Of a stretch of DNA of 64,000 bases, positions 44,904 to 53,853 are shown in pieces. The DNA comes from Alphaproteobacteria bacterium. Lineage in GTDB: Bacteria > Pseudomonadota > Alphaproteobacteria > Rhodobacterales > Rhodobacteraceae. Position 1 is the first letter of the stretch. The number at the start of each line of letters is the position of its first letter. Made by a program: the position numbers and the translations under genes. The stretch covers positions 62,001 through 126,000 of the forward strand of contig JAUHYC010000006.1 of the NCBI GenBank assembly GCA_030426685.1. The letters run 5' to 3'. A model generated the notes under the pieces. That model was given only the letters and a program-made list of their open reading frames with translations. It made no database searches and had not been told where the DNA came from.

Positions 44904-46085
44904 ATGAACGGAGCCGATACAGCGTGGATCATTGTGGCAACAGCACTGGTCCTGTTCATGACATTGCCGGGCCTTGCCCTGTTCTATGGCGGACTTGTGC
45001 GTGCCAGAAATGTGCTCAGCGTCTTTATGCACTGCTTTTCGATTGCCTGCTTGATGAGCATTCTGTGGCTGGTCGCAGGCTATTCGATCGCCTTCGGCCC
45101 CGGTGAAGGCGGCCTCTGGGGCGGTCTGGGCAAAGCCTTTCTGAACGGCGTAGACGCCGACAGCCTTGCAGGCACCCTGCCCGAAGTTCTGTTCTTCGCC
45201 TTCCAGATGACCTTTGCCATCATTACTCCGGCGCTGATCGTCGGCGCCTATGTCGAGCGTGTGGGATTTGGCTTTGTCCTCACTTTCTCGGCCCTGTGGA
45301 TGCTGCTCTGCTATGCCCCCGTCGTCCATTGGATCTGGGGCGGCGGTATGCTCGCCGACGGAGGCATTCTGGGTGAGATCGGCGTGCGTGACTTTGCAGG
45401 CGGCATCGTCGTGCACGAAACCGCAGGTCTGGCGGCGCTGATCATCGCGGTGATCCTCGGCCCGCGCCGCAATCGCACGACACCTCCGCACAACCCAGGC
45501 TATGTCATGGTCGGCGCAGCCATGCTGTGGGTCGGTTGGTTCGGCTTCAACGGCGGGTCGCAATTGGCCGCTGACGGTGGTGCCGCAATGGCCATGACCG
45601 TCACGCACCTGTCCGCCGCCACAGCTTCGCTCACATGGGCTCTGTGGGAACGCATCCGCTTTGGCAAAGCCTCGATGGTTGGTCTGGTCACCGGCACAAT
45701 CGCGGGTCTGGCTTCGATCACCCCGGCCTCTGGCTTTGTCGGTCCGGTACAGGCGCTGATCATCGGTGCGGTCGCGGGTGTTCTGTGTCAGGAGGCGGTC
45801 AACGTGATCCGGAATAAGCTGAACATCGACGACACGCTGGACGTCTTCGCCGTCCATGGTGTGGGTGGTATCTTCGGCACGCTGATGATCGCGCTGTTCG
45901 GTCTGGGCACATGGACCGCGCAATTGGGCGGTCTGGTGATCGTGGGTGTCTTTACGGCAATTGTCACGATTGTGTTGGTGAAGGTGGTTGCACTCATCAC
46001 ACCGCTTCGCGTAGACGCCGAGACCGAAACAAACGGGCTCGACCTCTCGGTACATGGGGAACGCGCCTACGACATGAGCAGCTAA
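44904..46085 (+). CDS. amtB: Ammonium transporter AmtB
   Basis: Ammonium channel of 393 residues with eleven predicted helices. The N-terminus WIIVATALVLFMTLPGLALF leads into YGGLVRARNVLSV, an Amt signature; the pore histidines lie in VVHWIWGGG/VVHETAGLA-type segments and in DVFAVHGVGGIFG. The sequence has no cleavable signal. AAGGAGAG lies 9 nt before the ATG. The PII gene glnK, normally the upstream partner, is absent here; upstream is the cinA operon. NtrC control would be expected, but I found no sigma-54 promoter. A strong terminator follows. Confidence 0.94.
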   Translation: MNGADTAWIIVATALVLFMTLPGLALFYGGLVRARNVLSVFMHCFSIACLMSILWLVAGYSIAFGPGEGGLWGGLGKAFLNGVDADSLAGTLPEVLFFAFQMTFAIITPALIVGAYVERVGFGFVLTFSALWMLLCYAPVVHWIWGGGMLADGGILGEIGVRDFAGGIVVHETAGLAALIIAVILGPRRNRTTPPHNPGYVMVGAAMLWVGWFGFNGGSQLAADGGAAMAMTVTHLSAATASLTWALWERIRFGKASMVGLVTGTIAGLASITPASGFVGPVQALIIGAVAGVLCQEAVNVIRNKLNIDDTLDVFAVHGVGGIFGTLMIALFGLGTWTAQLGGLVIVGVFTAIVTIVLVKVVALITPLRVDAETETNGLDLSVHGERAYDMSS

Positions 46086-46117
46086 GCCCACCTTGGCGCT
46101 CTGCCGCCCGTAAGGGC

Positions 46118-46150
46118 AAAGCGGACCTCTTGGGGGTCCGCTTTTCTTTT
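46118..46150 (+). terminator. Rho-independent terminator after amtB
   Basis: A 10-bp stem (46118-46127 with 46135-46144) with a 7-nt loop is followed by a T-rich tract (TTTTCTTTT). It starts 33 bp after the amtB stop. Confidence 0.85.
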
Positions 46151-46227
46151 GCGCTCTAACCTCTCGACTCCGGACCAAAGGACAGGCTATCAGCCCGCAA
46201 CGCCATTTCAGCCCAGAGGTTTACGCC

Positions 46228-46905
46228 ATGATCCCCAGTTCATTCCCCGACAGCACCGAAATCGCCCGCCTGACTGCGCGGATGCTGCTGGAGATCAAGG
46301 CCGTCCATTTCAATTCCCGTGAGCCGTTCACACTGGCCAGCGGCCTGCCCAGCCCGACCTATATCGATTGCCGCAAACTGATCTCATACCCGCGCATCCG
46401 CTCGACCCTGATGGATTTCCTGACGGTCACCGTGATGCGCGACGCCGGGTTCGAGGCTTTCGACAACATTGCAGGCGGTGAAACCGCAGGTATCCCCTTT
46501 GCCGCCATGGTCGCGGAGCGCATGGCGCTGCCGATGACCTATGTCCGTAAGAAACCGAAGGGCTATGGCCGCAACGCCCGCATCGAAGGCGCTATGAGCG
46601 AAGGCGAACGGGTGCTGTTGGTCGAGGACCTGACCACCGATGGCGGCTCGAAACTGTCCTTCGTGGACGCAATCCGCGAAACCGGCGCGACCTGTGGGCA
46701 CACTGCGGTGATCTTTTACTATGGCATTTTCCCCGAAACCGAGAAGACACTGGGCGATCATGGCGTAAAGCTGCACAGCCTTTGCACCTGGTGGGATGTG
46801 CTGGCCGAGGCTAAGGCGCAGAAAGCGTTCGACAAAGAGACGCTGGATGGGGTCGAGGCCTTTTTGAACGACCCGCGCGGCTGGCAGGAAACGCACAAAA
46901 GCTGA
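46228..46905 (+). CDS. pyrE: Orotate phosphoribosyltransferase
   Basis: Transfers phosphoribose from PRPP to orotate in pyrimidine synthesis. The 225-residue protein has [16 protein letters not shown]-type strands (read [20 protein letters not shown]), the phosphate loop [20 protein letters not shown], and the PRPP signature [20 protein letters not shown] near residue 130. [19 protein letters not shown] holds the catalytic lysines. It follows a terminator and precedes dnaB by about 200 bp, so it is probably monocistronic. The other pyr genes are not nearby. Confidence 0.95.
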   Translation: MIPSSFPDSTEIARLTARMLLEIKAVHFNSREPFTLASGLPSPTYIDCRKLISYPRIRSTLMDFLTVTVMRDAGFEAFDNIAGGETAGIPFAAMVAERMALPMTYVRKKPKGYGRNARIEGAMSEGERVLLVEDLTTDGGSKLSFVDAIRETGATCGHTAVIFYYGIFPETEKTLGDHGVKLHSLCTWWDVLAEAKAQKAFDKETLDGVEAFLNDPRGWQETHKS

Positions 46906-47104
46906 CGTCGCGGCAGCTGTGCGCGATCTGGAAACAATCATCGCGCGTAGCGATCCAATCATACAATATGTTGACGTAGTTGCCCCTCATGCTTCAATAT
47001 GATGGGGCCCGGAGATATGCACAGCCTATCCCCAAAAACATACAATTTGCCCCGACTCATGGGGCTCGGCTATGGACGGTGCCGGACAGGCATAGAGAGC
47101 AGCA

Positions 47105-48595
47105 ATGAACGAGATCAGCAGTATCGAGCAGGCAGCGGCGCAGATTCAAAATCCGGAAACAATGCCGCACTCCATTGAGGCCGAGCAGCAGCTTCTGGGC
47201 GCGATCCTGACCAATAACGATCTGTATGACCGTGTCGCCTCGATCATCGGGGCCGAGCATTTCTATGACCCGGTCCACGCCCGCATCTATGAGGTGGCGG
47301 CCGCACGCATCGCCAAGAATGCGCTGGCCTCACCCGTGACGCTGAAGTCGTTCATGGCGGAAGATGACGGCCTGAAGGAACTGGGTGGCCCGGCCTATCT
47401 GGTCAAGCTGGCAGGTGCTTCGATCAGTGCCTTTGCGGTGCATGACTACGCCCAGATGATCTATGACCTTGCCATCCGGCGCGAGCTGATCCGGCTGGGT
47501 CGGGACATCTCGGACAAGGCGGCGCGGGTCGATGTCGCCAGCGAACCGAAAGAACAAATCGTCGAGGCCGAGCAACAGCTCTATCAGCTTTCCGAGCAGG
47601 GCCAGACCGAACAGGGGTTTCAATCCTTCCTCAAGGCGGTCACAGAAGCCGTCAACGTCACCAACGAGGCCTATCAGCGCGGTGGCGGCATGGCGGGGAT
47701 TTCCACCGGTCTGGCCGACTTGGACAAGCAATTGGGCGGGTTGCACCCGTCCGACCTGATCATTCTGGCGGGGCGTCCGTCCATGGGGAAAACCTCATTG
47801 GCAACCAACGTGGCGTTCAACGTGGCCAAGGCCTATAAACGCGGCCAGAAACCGGACGGGTCTGAGGGCGCGATTGACGGCGGTGTTGTTGGGTTCTTCT
47901 CGCTGGAGATGAGCGCCGAGCAGTTGGCGGGACGCGTGCTCGCCGAAGCCTCGGAGATTTCTTCGCACAAGATCCGCCAGGGTGACATGACAGAATCTGA
48001 GTTCCGTCGCTTTGTGGATGCCGCCAAGGAACTAGAGGCCTGCCCTCTATTCATTGATGACACCCCGGCCCTTCCGATCTCTCAGCTTGCAGCGCGTGCG
48101 CGGCGGTTGAAGCGGACGCATGGGCTGGACCTGCTGGTGATCGACTATCTTCAGCTTTGCCGTGGCATGTCCGACAATCGCGTCAACGAGATCGCTGAGA
48201 TTTCAATGGGCATGAAAGCCATCGCCAAGGAACTGAACATCCCGGTGATCGCCCTGTCTCAGCTTTCCCGTCAGGTGGAAAACCGCGACGACAAACGCCC
48301 GCAACTGTCCGATCTGCGTGAATCGGGCTCGATCGAACAGGACGCCGACGTGGTGATGTTTGTATTCCGCGAGGAATACTACAAGGAACGCGAAAAGCCC
48401 GGCGATCACGAGTTGGAGAAGATGGAAGAGTGGAAGCAGGCCATGGAACGCCTGCATGGCAAAGCCGAAGTCATCGTCGGCAAGCAGCGTCACGGCCCCA
48501 TCGGTACCGTCGAGCTCTCGTTCGAGGCGCAGTTCACCCGCTTTGGCAATCTGGTCAAACCCTGGCAACAGGGCGGAGAGATCGAAGGGTACTGA
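47105..48595 (+). CDS. dnaB: Replicative DNA helicase DnaB
   Basis: Hexameric helicase of the replication fork, 496 residues. The N-terminal domain starts MPHSIEAEQQLLGAILTNND. The RecA-like motor has Walker A LAGRPSMGKTSLATNVAFN, Walker B LLVIDYLQL and the arginine-bearing DLRESGSIEQDADVVMFVFR. A glycine-acid insert after Walker A (KRGQKPDGSEGAIDGG) is common in alphaproteobacteria. No intein is present. It ends 3 bp before the stop of the convergent GNAT gene. TTGACG at 46970 upstream might be part of its promoter. Confidence 0.97.
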   Translation: MNEISSIEQAAAQIQNPETMPHSIEAEQQLLGAILTNNDLYDRVASIIGAEHFYDPVHARIYEVAAARIAKNALASPVTLKSFMAEDDGLKELGGPAYLVKLAGASISAFAVHDYAQMIYDLAIRRELIRLGRDISDKAARVDVASEPKEQIVEAEQQLYQLSEQGQTEQGFQSFLKAVTEAVNVTNEAYQRGGGMAGISTGLADLDKQLGGLHPSDLIILAGRPSMGKTSLATNVAFNVAKAYKRGQKPDGSEGAIDGGVVGFFSLEMSAEQLAGRVLAEASEISSHKIRQGDMTESEFRRFVDAAKELEACPLFIDDTPALPISQLAARARRLKRTHGLDLLVIDYLQLCRGMSDNRVNEIAEISMGMKAIAKELNIPVIALSQLSRQVENRDDKRPQLSDLRESGSIEQDADVVMFVFREEYYKEREKPGDHELEKMEEWKQAMERLHGKAEVIVGKQRHGPIGTVELSFEAQFTRFGNLVKPWQQGGEIEGY

Positions 48596-48598
48596 CGC

Positions 48599-49144
48599 CT
48601 ACCAAAGCTCTGGCCGGTTCAGCGCCTCAACACAGTGAGATGTGCCACGCAAGGGTTTCGGCTCGGAATCGGTAAGGGCCTGCCCAAGCCAGCCATGCGG
48701 GTGGCTCAACTTCAGCGGGGCTTGTGCGAACTCTTCCGAGATCAACCTGAACCCGGTCTTGCAGTAATAGTCCGGATTGCCGTAGGTCACGACAAAGTCG
48801 ATCTCATCCGCGCGCAGCCGGTCCAGCCCGTGATTGATCAGTGCCTGCCCGACACCGGTCTTTTGGCGGCGTGTTTTGACCGCCACAGGCGACAGGATGA
48901 ATACTTGCCGGTCGTCACGATCAAAGCGTAGGCGAGACAGGAAGATGCACCCCAACAAGGCCCCGTTTTCAACGGCCGAGAACACATATAAATCCTCGTC
49001 CGGCGTTGTGGCCATCAACCCACGAACAAGTGCCCCAATCAGCGCACCCTCGCCCGCCCCTTCAGAGGCGGTGAAAACTTCGGTGAATAGCGACTCGATT
49101 TCAGCCTCGTGCTGGTCGTGACCCGATTTGAACTCAACAGTCAT
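48599..49144 (-). CDS. GNAT-family N-acetyltransferase
   Basis: An acetyl-CoA-dependent acyltransferase of 181 residues. The GNAT core shows FILSPVAVKTRRQKTGVGQA (motif A with Q/R-x2-G-x-G/A), then FVVTYGNPDYYCKTGFRLIS (motif B, with the conserved Tyr pair). This arrangement matches the YhbS-like subgroup of unknown substrate. ATG at 49142-49144 is chosen over a TTG two codons upstream. It is convergent with dnaB and has 289 bp upstream before alr, in which I see no further gene. Confidence 0.87.
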   Translation of the reverse strand: MTVEFKSGHDQHEAEIESLFTEVFTASEGAGEGALIGALVRGLMATTPDEDLYVFSAVENGALLGCIFLSRLRFDRDDRQVFILSPVAVKTRRQKTGVGQALINHGLDRLRADEIDFVVTYGNPDYYCKTGFRLISEEFAQAPLKLSHPHGWLGQALTDSEPKPLRGTSHCVEALNRPELW

Positions 49145-49433
49145 GCTCAATGAACCTCATATCCCTGATATCAGGCGATAAAATTCCTCTGACCGGCCTG
49201 ACAAGCCAAGCGCATCAAGCGGGAGCGGATGAAACATGAACGATATGCCTGTCCGCCGCGTTTTAACAGCGATGTGAATACAATCACTGATCGCTCTTTC
49301 CTCTGGTACAATCGCTCAAAACCCCAGTTTTTGTTGGCGTTACGGCGCCCCGCTATCAGTTCGATACTTTAAACTCACCTGTAATTTACCATTCCCTCTT
49401 GACCTCAGACAGGGCAATGTCTTGAACGGGATC

Positions 49434-50468
49434 ATGAGTACCGCACGTTTAACGATCAATCTGCACGCGCTCGCCCAAAATTGGCGGGCGCTTGATGCAA
49501 AGACGGATGTTGAAACCGGCGCAGTCGTCAAGGCTGACGCCTATGGGCTGGGCGCGGAACCGGTGGCCTGGGCGCTGGCCGAAGAAGGCGTGCGCAAGTT
49601 CTTCGTGGCCGCCGCCGAAGAAGGCGTCACAGTGCGCGAAGCGGTTGGTCCAGAGCCAATGGTCGCCGTGTTCTCGGGCCATATGGAAGGCGATGCCGAT
49701 CTGCTGCGCAATCACGACCTGACACCGCTGATCAATTCCCCCGAACAGTTCAATCGCCACCTTGAGGCCCTGCCCGATCACCGCTTTGGCGTCCAACTGG
49801 ACAGCGGCATGAACCGTCTGGGGCTGGAACCCGCAGACTGGGCTGAACTCAAGCACAAAGCGTTGGCGCGCGATCCGCTGGTCGTCATGTCTCACCTGGC
49901 CTGCGCGGACGAGCCAGACCACCCGATGAACCGTCAACAACTGGATACGTTCAAACAGATGACCGACGGGGTCGAAGTACCGCGATCGCTGGCCGCCACC
50001 GGAGGCACCCTGCTGGGGCCGGAATTCCATTTCGATTTCTGCCGTCCCGGCATCGGCCTTTACGGAGGGATGCCTTTTGCCGGGGCCAAACCAGTGGTCA
50101 CGGTCGATCTACCAGTGATTCAAGTGCGCGACGTCGCGGTCGGCGAAACCGTGGGTTACGGCAACAGCTGGACTGCGCGCCGCCCGTCAAAGATCGCAAC
50201 CGTCGCGGCGGGATACGCTGATGGGCTGCATCGTGCTATTGGCGGCGGCATCGATACATTCGCTGGTGATCAGCCCTGCCCGGTGGTAGGACGTATCTCG
50301 ATGGACCTGATCACCGTGGATGTTACTGACTTGCCTTACAAACCCGAACGCCTGCGAATCCTGAACGGGCACCAAACCGTCGATGACCTGGCCGAAGCCG
50401 CCGGAACCATCGGCTATGAAATTCTGACCTCACTCGGCAGTCGTTATTCCCGAGGCTATGTGGAATGA
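49434..50468 (+). CDS. alr: Alanine racemase
   Basis: PLP enzyme that makes D-alanine for peptidoglycan. The 344-residue protein has the PLP lysine in [19 protein letters not shown] near residue 35, the opposing catalytic Tyr in [20 protein letters not shown], and [36 protein letters not shown] is a further family block. The start [10 protein letters not shown] at 49434 is chosen over a TTG 12 bp upstream. A possible -35 TTGACC lies about 35 bp upstream. Its stop overlaps mlaE (ATGA), coupling cell-wall precursor synthesis to the lipid-transport genes. Confidence 0.94.
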   Translation: MSTARLTINLHALAQNWRALDAKTDVETGAVVKADAYGLGAEPVAWALAEEGVRKFFVAAAEEGVTVREAVGPEPMVAVFSGHMEGDADLLRNHDLTPLINSPEQFNRHLEALPDHRFGVQLDSGMNRLGLEPADWAELKHKALARDPLVVMSHLACADEPDHPMNRQQLDTFKQMTDGVEVPRSLAATGGTLLGPEFHFDFCRPGIGLYGGMPFAGAKPVVTVDLPVIQVRDVAVGETVGYGNSWTARRPSKIATVAAGYADGLHRAIGGGIDTFAGDQPCPVVGRISMDLITVDVTDLPYKPERLRILNGHQTVDDLAEAAGTIGYEILTSLGSRYSRGYVE

Positions 50469-51247
50469 ACCCCATCTCATTGCTGGGTGAGCTGGGACGC
50501 GCCATCCTGAACATGCTGGCTGCGTTTGGCCGCGTCGCGCTGTTTGCACTCGACGCGGTTTCGCATATCTTCCGCCCGCCGTTTTATCCGCGCGAGTTTG
50601 GCATCGCCCTACTGAATATCGGCTGGCTTTCCCTGCCCGTGGTCGGCCTGACCGCCATCTTCACCGGCGGTGCGCTGGCGCTGCAAATCTACGCAGGTGG
50701 CGCACGCTTCAACGCAGAGGCCGTGGTGCCCCAGATCGTCGCCATCGGCATGGTGCGAGAGCTTGGCCCGGTGCTGGTCGGCCTGATGATCGCCGCCCGC
50801 GTGACCTCGTCGATTGCAGCCGAGATCGCAACGATGAAAGTGACCGAGCAGATCGACGCTCTGGTCACCCTCTCAACCCACCCGATGAAATACCTCACCG
50901 TTCCGCGCGTGCTGGCCGCGCTGATCACCGTCCCTGCACTGGTGGCAATCGGCGACATCATCGGCATCGCAGGCGGCTATACGGTCGCCACGCAGAATCT
51001 GGGCTTTAACCCGGCGGCCTATCTGAAAAACACTGTCGATTTCCTTGAGTTGCGCGACATCGTCTCGTCGCTGGTCAAGGGTGCAGCCTTCGGCGTGATC
51101 GCCGCCATCATGGGCTGTTATTACGGCATGACCTCGGGCCGCGGCGCGCAGGGCGTGGGCCGCGCCACCAAGGGTTCGGTCGAGGCCGCCGCCGTGCTGA
51201 TCCTCGCCGCCAATTTCGTACTCACGGGGGTGTTCTTCTCGCTATGA
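50465..51247 (+). CDS. mlaE: MlaE-type lipid ABC permease
   Basis: Inner-membrane permease of the Mla/MCE lipid-transport family, 260 residues with about five to six helices. Conserved segments include [60 protein letters not shown] and [20 protein letters not shown]. The last is the family C-terminal signature. It is coupled to alr upstream and mlaF downstream by 4-bp overlaps. No MCE-domain subunit (MlaD) follows, so the substrate-binding part must come from another locus. Confidence 0.93.
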   Translation: MNPISLLGELGRAILNMLAAFGRVALFALDAVSHIFRPPFYPREFGIALLNIGWLSLPVVGLTAIFTGGALALQIYAGGARFNAEAVVPQIVAIGMVRELGPVLVGLMIAARVTSSIAAEIATMKVTEQIDALVTLSTHPMKYLTVPRVLAALITVPALVAIGDIIGIAGGYTVATQNLGFNPAAYLKNTVDFLELRDIVSSLVKGAAFGVIAAIMGCYYGMTSGRGAQGVGRATKGSVEAAAVLILAANFVLTGVFFSL

Positions 51248-51990
51248 TCCGAATGGAGAACGTAAATAAGGCCTTTGACGACAACCATGTCCTGCAAGGC
51301 TTGAACCTTGAGATCCCCAAGGGCACCTCGATGGTCATCATCGGTGGCTCGGGTACGGGGAAATCGGTGGCACTGAAATGTATCCTTGGCCTGATCAAAC
51401 CCGACAGCGGCATGATCTATGTCGACGGCAAGGATGCCACCAAAGGCGACCGCGATGCGTTTCTGGCCCGTTTCGGGATGCTGTTTCAGGGGGCGGCGCT
51501 GTTTGACTCCCTGCCCGTCTGGCAAAACGTCGCCTTCCGCCTGCTGCGCGGATCACTGAAACGCCCGGTTGAGGAAGCGCGCGAAATCGCCATCGAGAAA
51601 CTGCGCCGCGTGGGCCTGAAATCCAACGTCGCCGATCGGTTTCCGGCCGAGCTGTCGGGCGGCATGCAAAAACGCGTCGGCCTCGCCCGTGCCATCGCCG
51701 CCGAGCCCGAGATCATCTTTTTTGACGAGCCCACCACCGGGTTGGACCCTATCATGTCCGGCGTCATCAACGACCTGATCCGCGAAATCGTGACCGAGAT
51801 GGGCGCCACCGCAATGACCATCACCCACGACATGAGCTCCGTCCGCGCGATTGCCGACAATGTCGCCATGCTGCACGGAGGTGTGATCCAGTGGACCGGG
51901 CCAGTCAGCCAGATGGACGCCTCGGGTGATCCTTATGTGGAGCAGTTCATCAGCGGGAGTGCGGAAGGGCCGATTGAGGCGGTGCGGTGA
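51244..51990 (+). CDS. mlaF: MlaF-type lipid ABC ATPase
   Basis: ATPase partner of MlaE, 248 residues. Walker A GGSGTGKSVALK near residue 35, Q-loop FGMLFQGAALFDSLPVWQNV, ABC signature ELSGGMQKRVGLARAIA, Walker B EIIFFDEPTTGLDPI and switch ITHDMSS are all present. The FQGAALFDSL and MQKR wording is diagnostic for MlaF. It overlaps mlaE (ATGA) and is overlapped by a GTG-started gene for a small membrane protein (GTGA). Confidence 0.94.
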   Translation: MIRMENVNKAFDDNHVLQGLNLEIPKGTSMVIIGGSGTGKSVALKCILGLIKPDSGMIYVDGKDATKGDRDAFLARFGMLFQGAALFDSLPVWQNVAFRLLRGSLKRPVEEAREIAIEKLRRVGLKSNVADRFPAELSGGMQKRVGLARAIAAEPEIIFFDEPTTGLDPIMSGVINDLIREIVTEMGATAMTITHDMSSVRAIADNVAMLHGGVIQWTGPVSQMDASGDPYVEQFISGSAEGPIEAVR

Positions 51991-52337
51991 GCATAGCCAA
52001 TCATCTTCTAGACTTTCTGCCTATCGCGTACTTCGCCGGCGTATTTATTTCTTGGATAATCGCAAACCGCTTGGAGGTGGGTTTGCTATTTCAGAAGCAG
52101 ATATATGTTCTGGTCTTCTTCATTCTATTTGGCGTCGCACTGGGTCAGGCAGTGCTGTTAGCCTTTCCAGGCGCTGAAGTTGCGTCTGAAACTCTAGCTG
52201 CGATTGGCATGTTCATCGGAACCGCACAACTGCACAAGGGCCTTCTGAGCAAAGTACGATCTCCTAGAACTTGGAACCTCGTCGTTTCGGCTATCAGTGC
52301 AGTTTTGTTTGTGATCTTATTGCTGAGCAATATGTGA
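51987..52337 (+). CDS. Small membrane protein inserted between mlaF and pqiA, unknown
   Basis: A 116-residue protein with about four hydrophobic helices (approximately residues 8-25, 37-57, 68-82 and 95-113). The start is GTG overlapping the mlaF stop (GTGA). I recognise no family. Base composition differs from its neighbours: a hand count over 52021-52320 gives about 48% GC, while sampled mlaF sequence is near 65%, and codons such as TTA and ATA appear. The stop is 19 bp before pqiA. It may be a recent arrival in the operon. The perfect coupling to mlaF argues that it is translated. Confidence 0.65.
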   Translation: MSIANHLLDFLPIAYFAGVFISWIIANRLEVGLLFQKQIYVLVFFILFGVALGQAVLLAFPGAEVASETLAAIGMFIGTAQLHKGLLSKVRSPRTWNLVVSAISAVLFVILLLSNM

Positions 52338-52356
52338 CAACACTGGCGCAAAACGC

Positions 52357-52809
52357 ATGACCCTCCGCCTCGCCACCCTCTCCCTCCTGATCCTCTACCC
52401 CATCGCATGGTTTGCCCCGCTGATGCGCGCCGGGCTTCTGCCGATCTTCGGCCTCAGCGAAATAAGCGTCATCACCGGGCTCCAGTCCCTGTGGAAATCC
52501 GACATTTTCCTCGCGCTGATCGTCACAATCTTTGCCCTCTTCGCGCCTTACATCAAAACCATCGGCACCGCGCTGATCCAATGGAATCTGCTGGACCCGC
52601 GCGTCCAGCCCGCACTGAACATCCTCGGCAAGCTGGCGATGGCCGATATCTTCCTCATCGCGCTTTACATCACGCTGGCCAAGGGCATCTCATACGCCAC
52701 CATCGAAACGGCCTGGGGTCTCTACCTGTTCACCGGCTGCATTCTGGCCTCGCTGGCCTTGGGCCATATTACAGAGATGACATTTGGATCACGAAACCCT
52801 CAGACCTAA
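52357..52809 (+). CDS. pqiA: Paraquat-inducible protein A (PqiA) family membrane protein
   Basis: A 150-residue membrane protein matching a single PqiA domain. Helix one runs LATLSLLILYPIAWFAPLM; NILGKLAMADIFLIALYITL and GLYLFTGCILASLALGHITE are the later family blocks. Escherichia coli PqiA has two such domains plus zinc-binding cysteines; this is a half-size form without them. PqiA-type proteins accompany MCE protein PqiB in lipid transport between membranes, which agrees with the mlaEF neighbours. PqiB is not encoded here. Confidence 0.85.
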   Translation: MTLRLATLSLLILYPIAWFAPLMRAGLLPIFGLSEISVITGLQSLWKSDIFLALIVTIFALFAPYIKTIGTALIQWNLLDPRVQPALNILGKLAMADIFLIALYITLAKGISYATIETAWGLYLFTGCILASLALGHITEMTFGSRNPQT

Positions 52810-52955
52810 TTGATTGAAAACAGATTTCTGAGTATCATCTTAGTATTTCGAGCAGTAAATTTTGTTGTTTGCGGGTCCGCAGCGGACACCCAGAGTTGTT
52901 TTATCCCTCCGCTTCGGCCCGGTTGTGTACCGGTTGAAGAAGGAGATCGACGATC

Positions 52956-53732
52956 ATGGCCGCCCTCCACCAAGTGACTTTGAAATTCCAGAATGTCTTT
53001 TTAAGACTGACCTTTTTTCTGATCTGCGCTGCCGCGTTATTTGCGGTGACCACCACCATTCTTTCTACCCTTGGAGTCCTGCCCTGGCTTTCGATGCAGG
53101 CCGGGCTCAGCGACGGAGCAACCCTTGACGCGGGCATCTACATCCAGATCGGGCTGACCGCTCTGATCCTGATGCTGGCCTTCTACCTGCCATCGAACGC
53201 CCGCATGATGGCACTGGAAAACACGCATCGTAACTTCTCGTTGAACATGCAGGACGTGGCCGGGGCCTATCAGATCGCCCACGCCGCTGACCGCAGCGGC
53301 GCCTTTGCGCTGGCCTCTGAGTTCGACGCCGTCAAGGAGCGCATGGCTTTTCTGCGCGACCACCCCGATCTGCAGGCGCTCGAGCCGCAGGTGCTCGAGC
53401 TGGCCGCACAAATGAGCCAGATCAGCCAGGAGCTGGCCGAGACCTATGGCGAGGCCAAGGTCACCCGTGCCCGCACCTTCCTGCAGCAACGACAGGAAGA
53501 AATCGAACAGTTCCAGCAGCGTATCGAGGAGGCGCAGACCATCCAGCACGAGCTGCGTCAATGGACCCGCGACATCGAGATCGAGGAATCCATCGCCAAA
53601 TCCCAACTCGCCCGTCTTCGGGATGAGCTGTTCGATCTGCTGCCCGAACTGTCGGTGCAACTGCAATCTCGCTCCGACGACAAGACGCCCGCAAGTGTGG
53701 TCGCCATGACCCCGCCACGTGCTGCGGAATAG
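52956..53732 (+). CDS. Two-helix membrane protein with long coiled coil, next to radA
   Basis: A 258-residue protein. Two membrane helices (about residues 16-42 and 63-86) are followed by a cytoplasmic coiled coil (about 140-235) rich in Gln, Glu and Arg, for example TFLQQRQEEIEQFQQRIEEA and LRQWTRDIEIEESIAKSQLA. The motif NARMMALENTHRNFSLNMQD after helix two looks conserved. Database entries for such roseobacter proteins often say DNA repair protein, apparently from the neighbouring radA and not from any domain. I do not assign a function. AAGGAG is 13 nt before the ATG. Confidence 0.78.
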   Translation: MAALHQVTLKFQNVFLRLTFFLICAAALFAVTTTILSTLGVLPWLSMQAGLSDGATLDAGIYIQIGLTALILMLAFYLPSNARMMALENTHRNFSLNMQDVAGAYQIAHAADRSGAFALASEFDAVKERMAFLRDHPDLQALEPQVLELAAQMSQISQELAETYGEAKVTRARTFLQQRQEEIEQFQQRIEEAQTIQHELRQWTRDIEIEESIAKSQLARLRDELFDLLPELSVQLQSRSDDKTPASVVAMTPPRAAE

Positions 53733-53853
53733 GCGCTTACAGCGCCCGCCGCGGACGATGGCCCGCAGGGTCTGAGGACGCGGCCGCTCAGCGGCGGTGA
53801 GGAAAGCCCGCAAGGGCTTGAAGAACCGCTCATCCTCGGGCACCAAGGGCGCC

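Noticed and set aside
46969-46999. TTGACG and TATGAT upstream of dnaB as a promoter
   Set aside because: The spacing of about 21 bp is too long for a normal sigma-70 promoter, and no alternative -10 is convincing.
52876-52893. Palindromic GTCCGC/GCGGAC near the start of the gap before the coiled-coil gene
   Set aside because: The loop is a single base and no T-run follows, so neither a terminator nor an RNA is supported; local GC-rich symmetry is common here.
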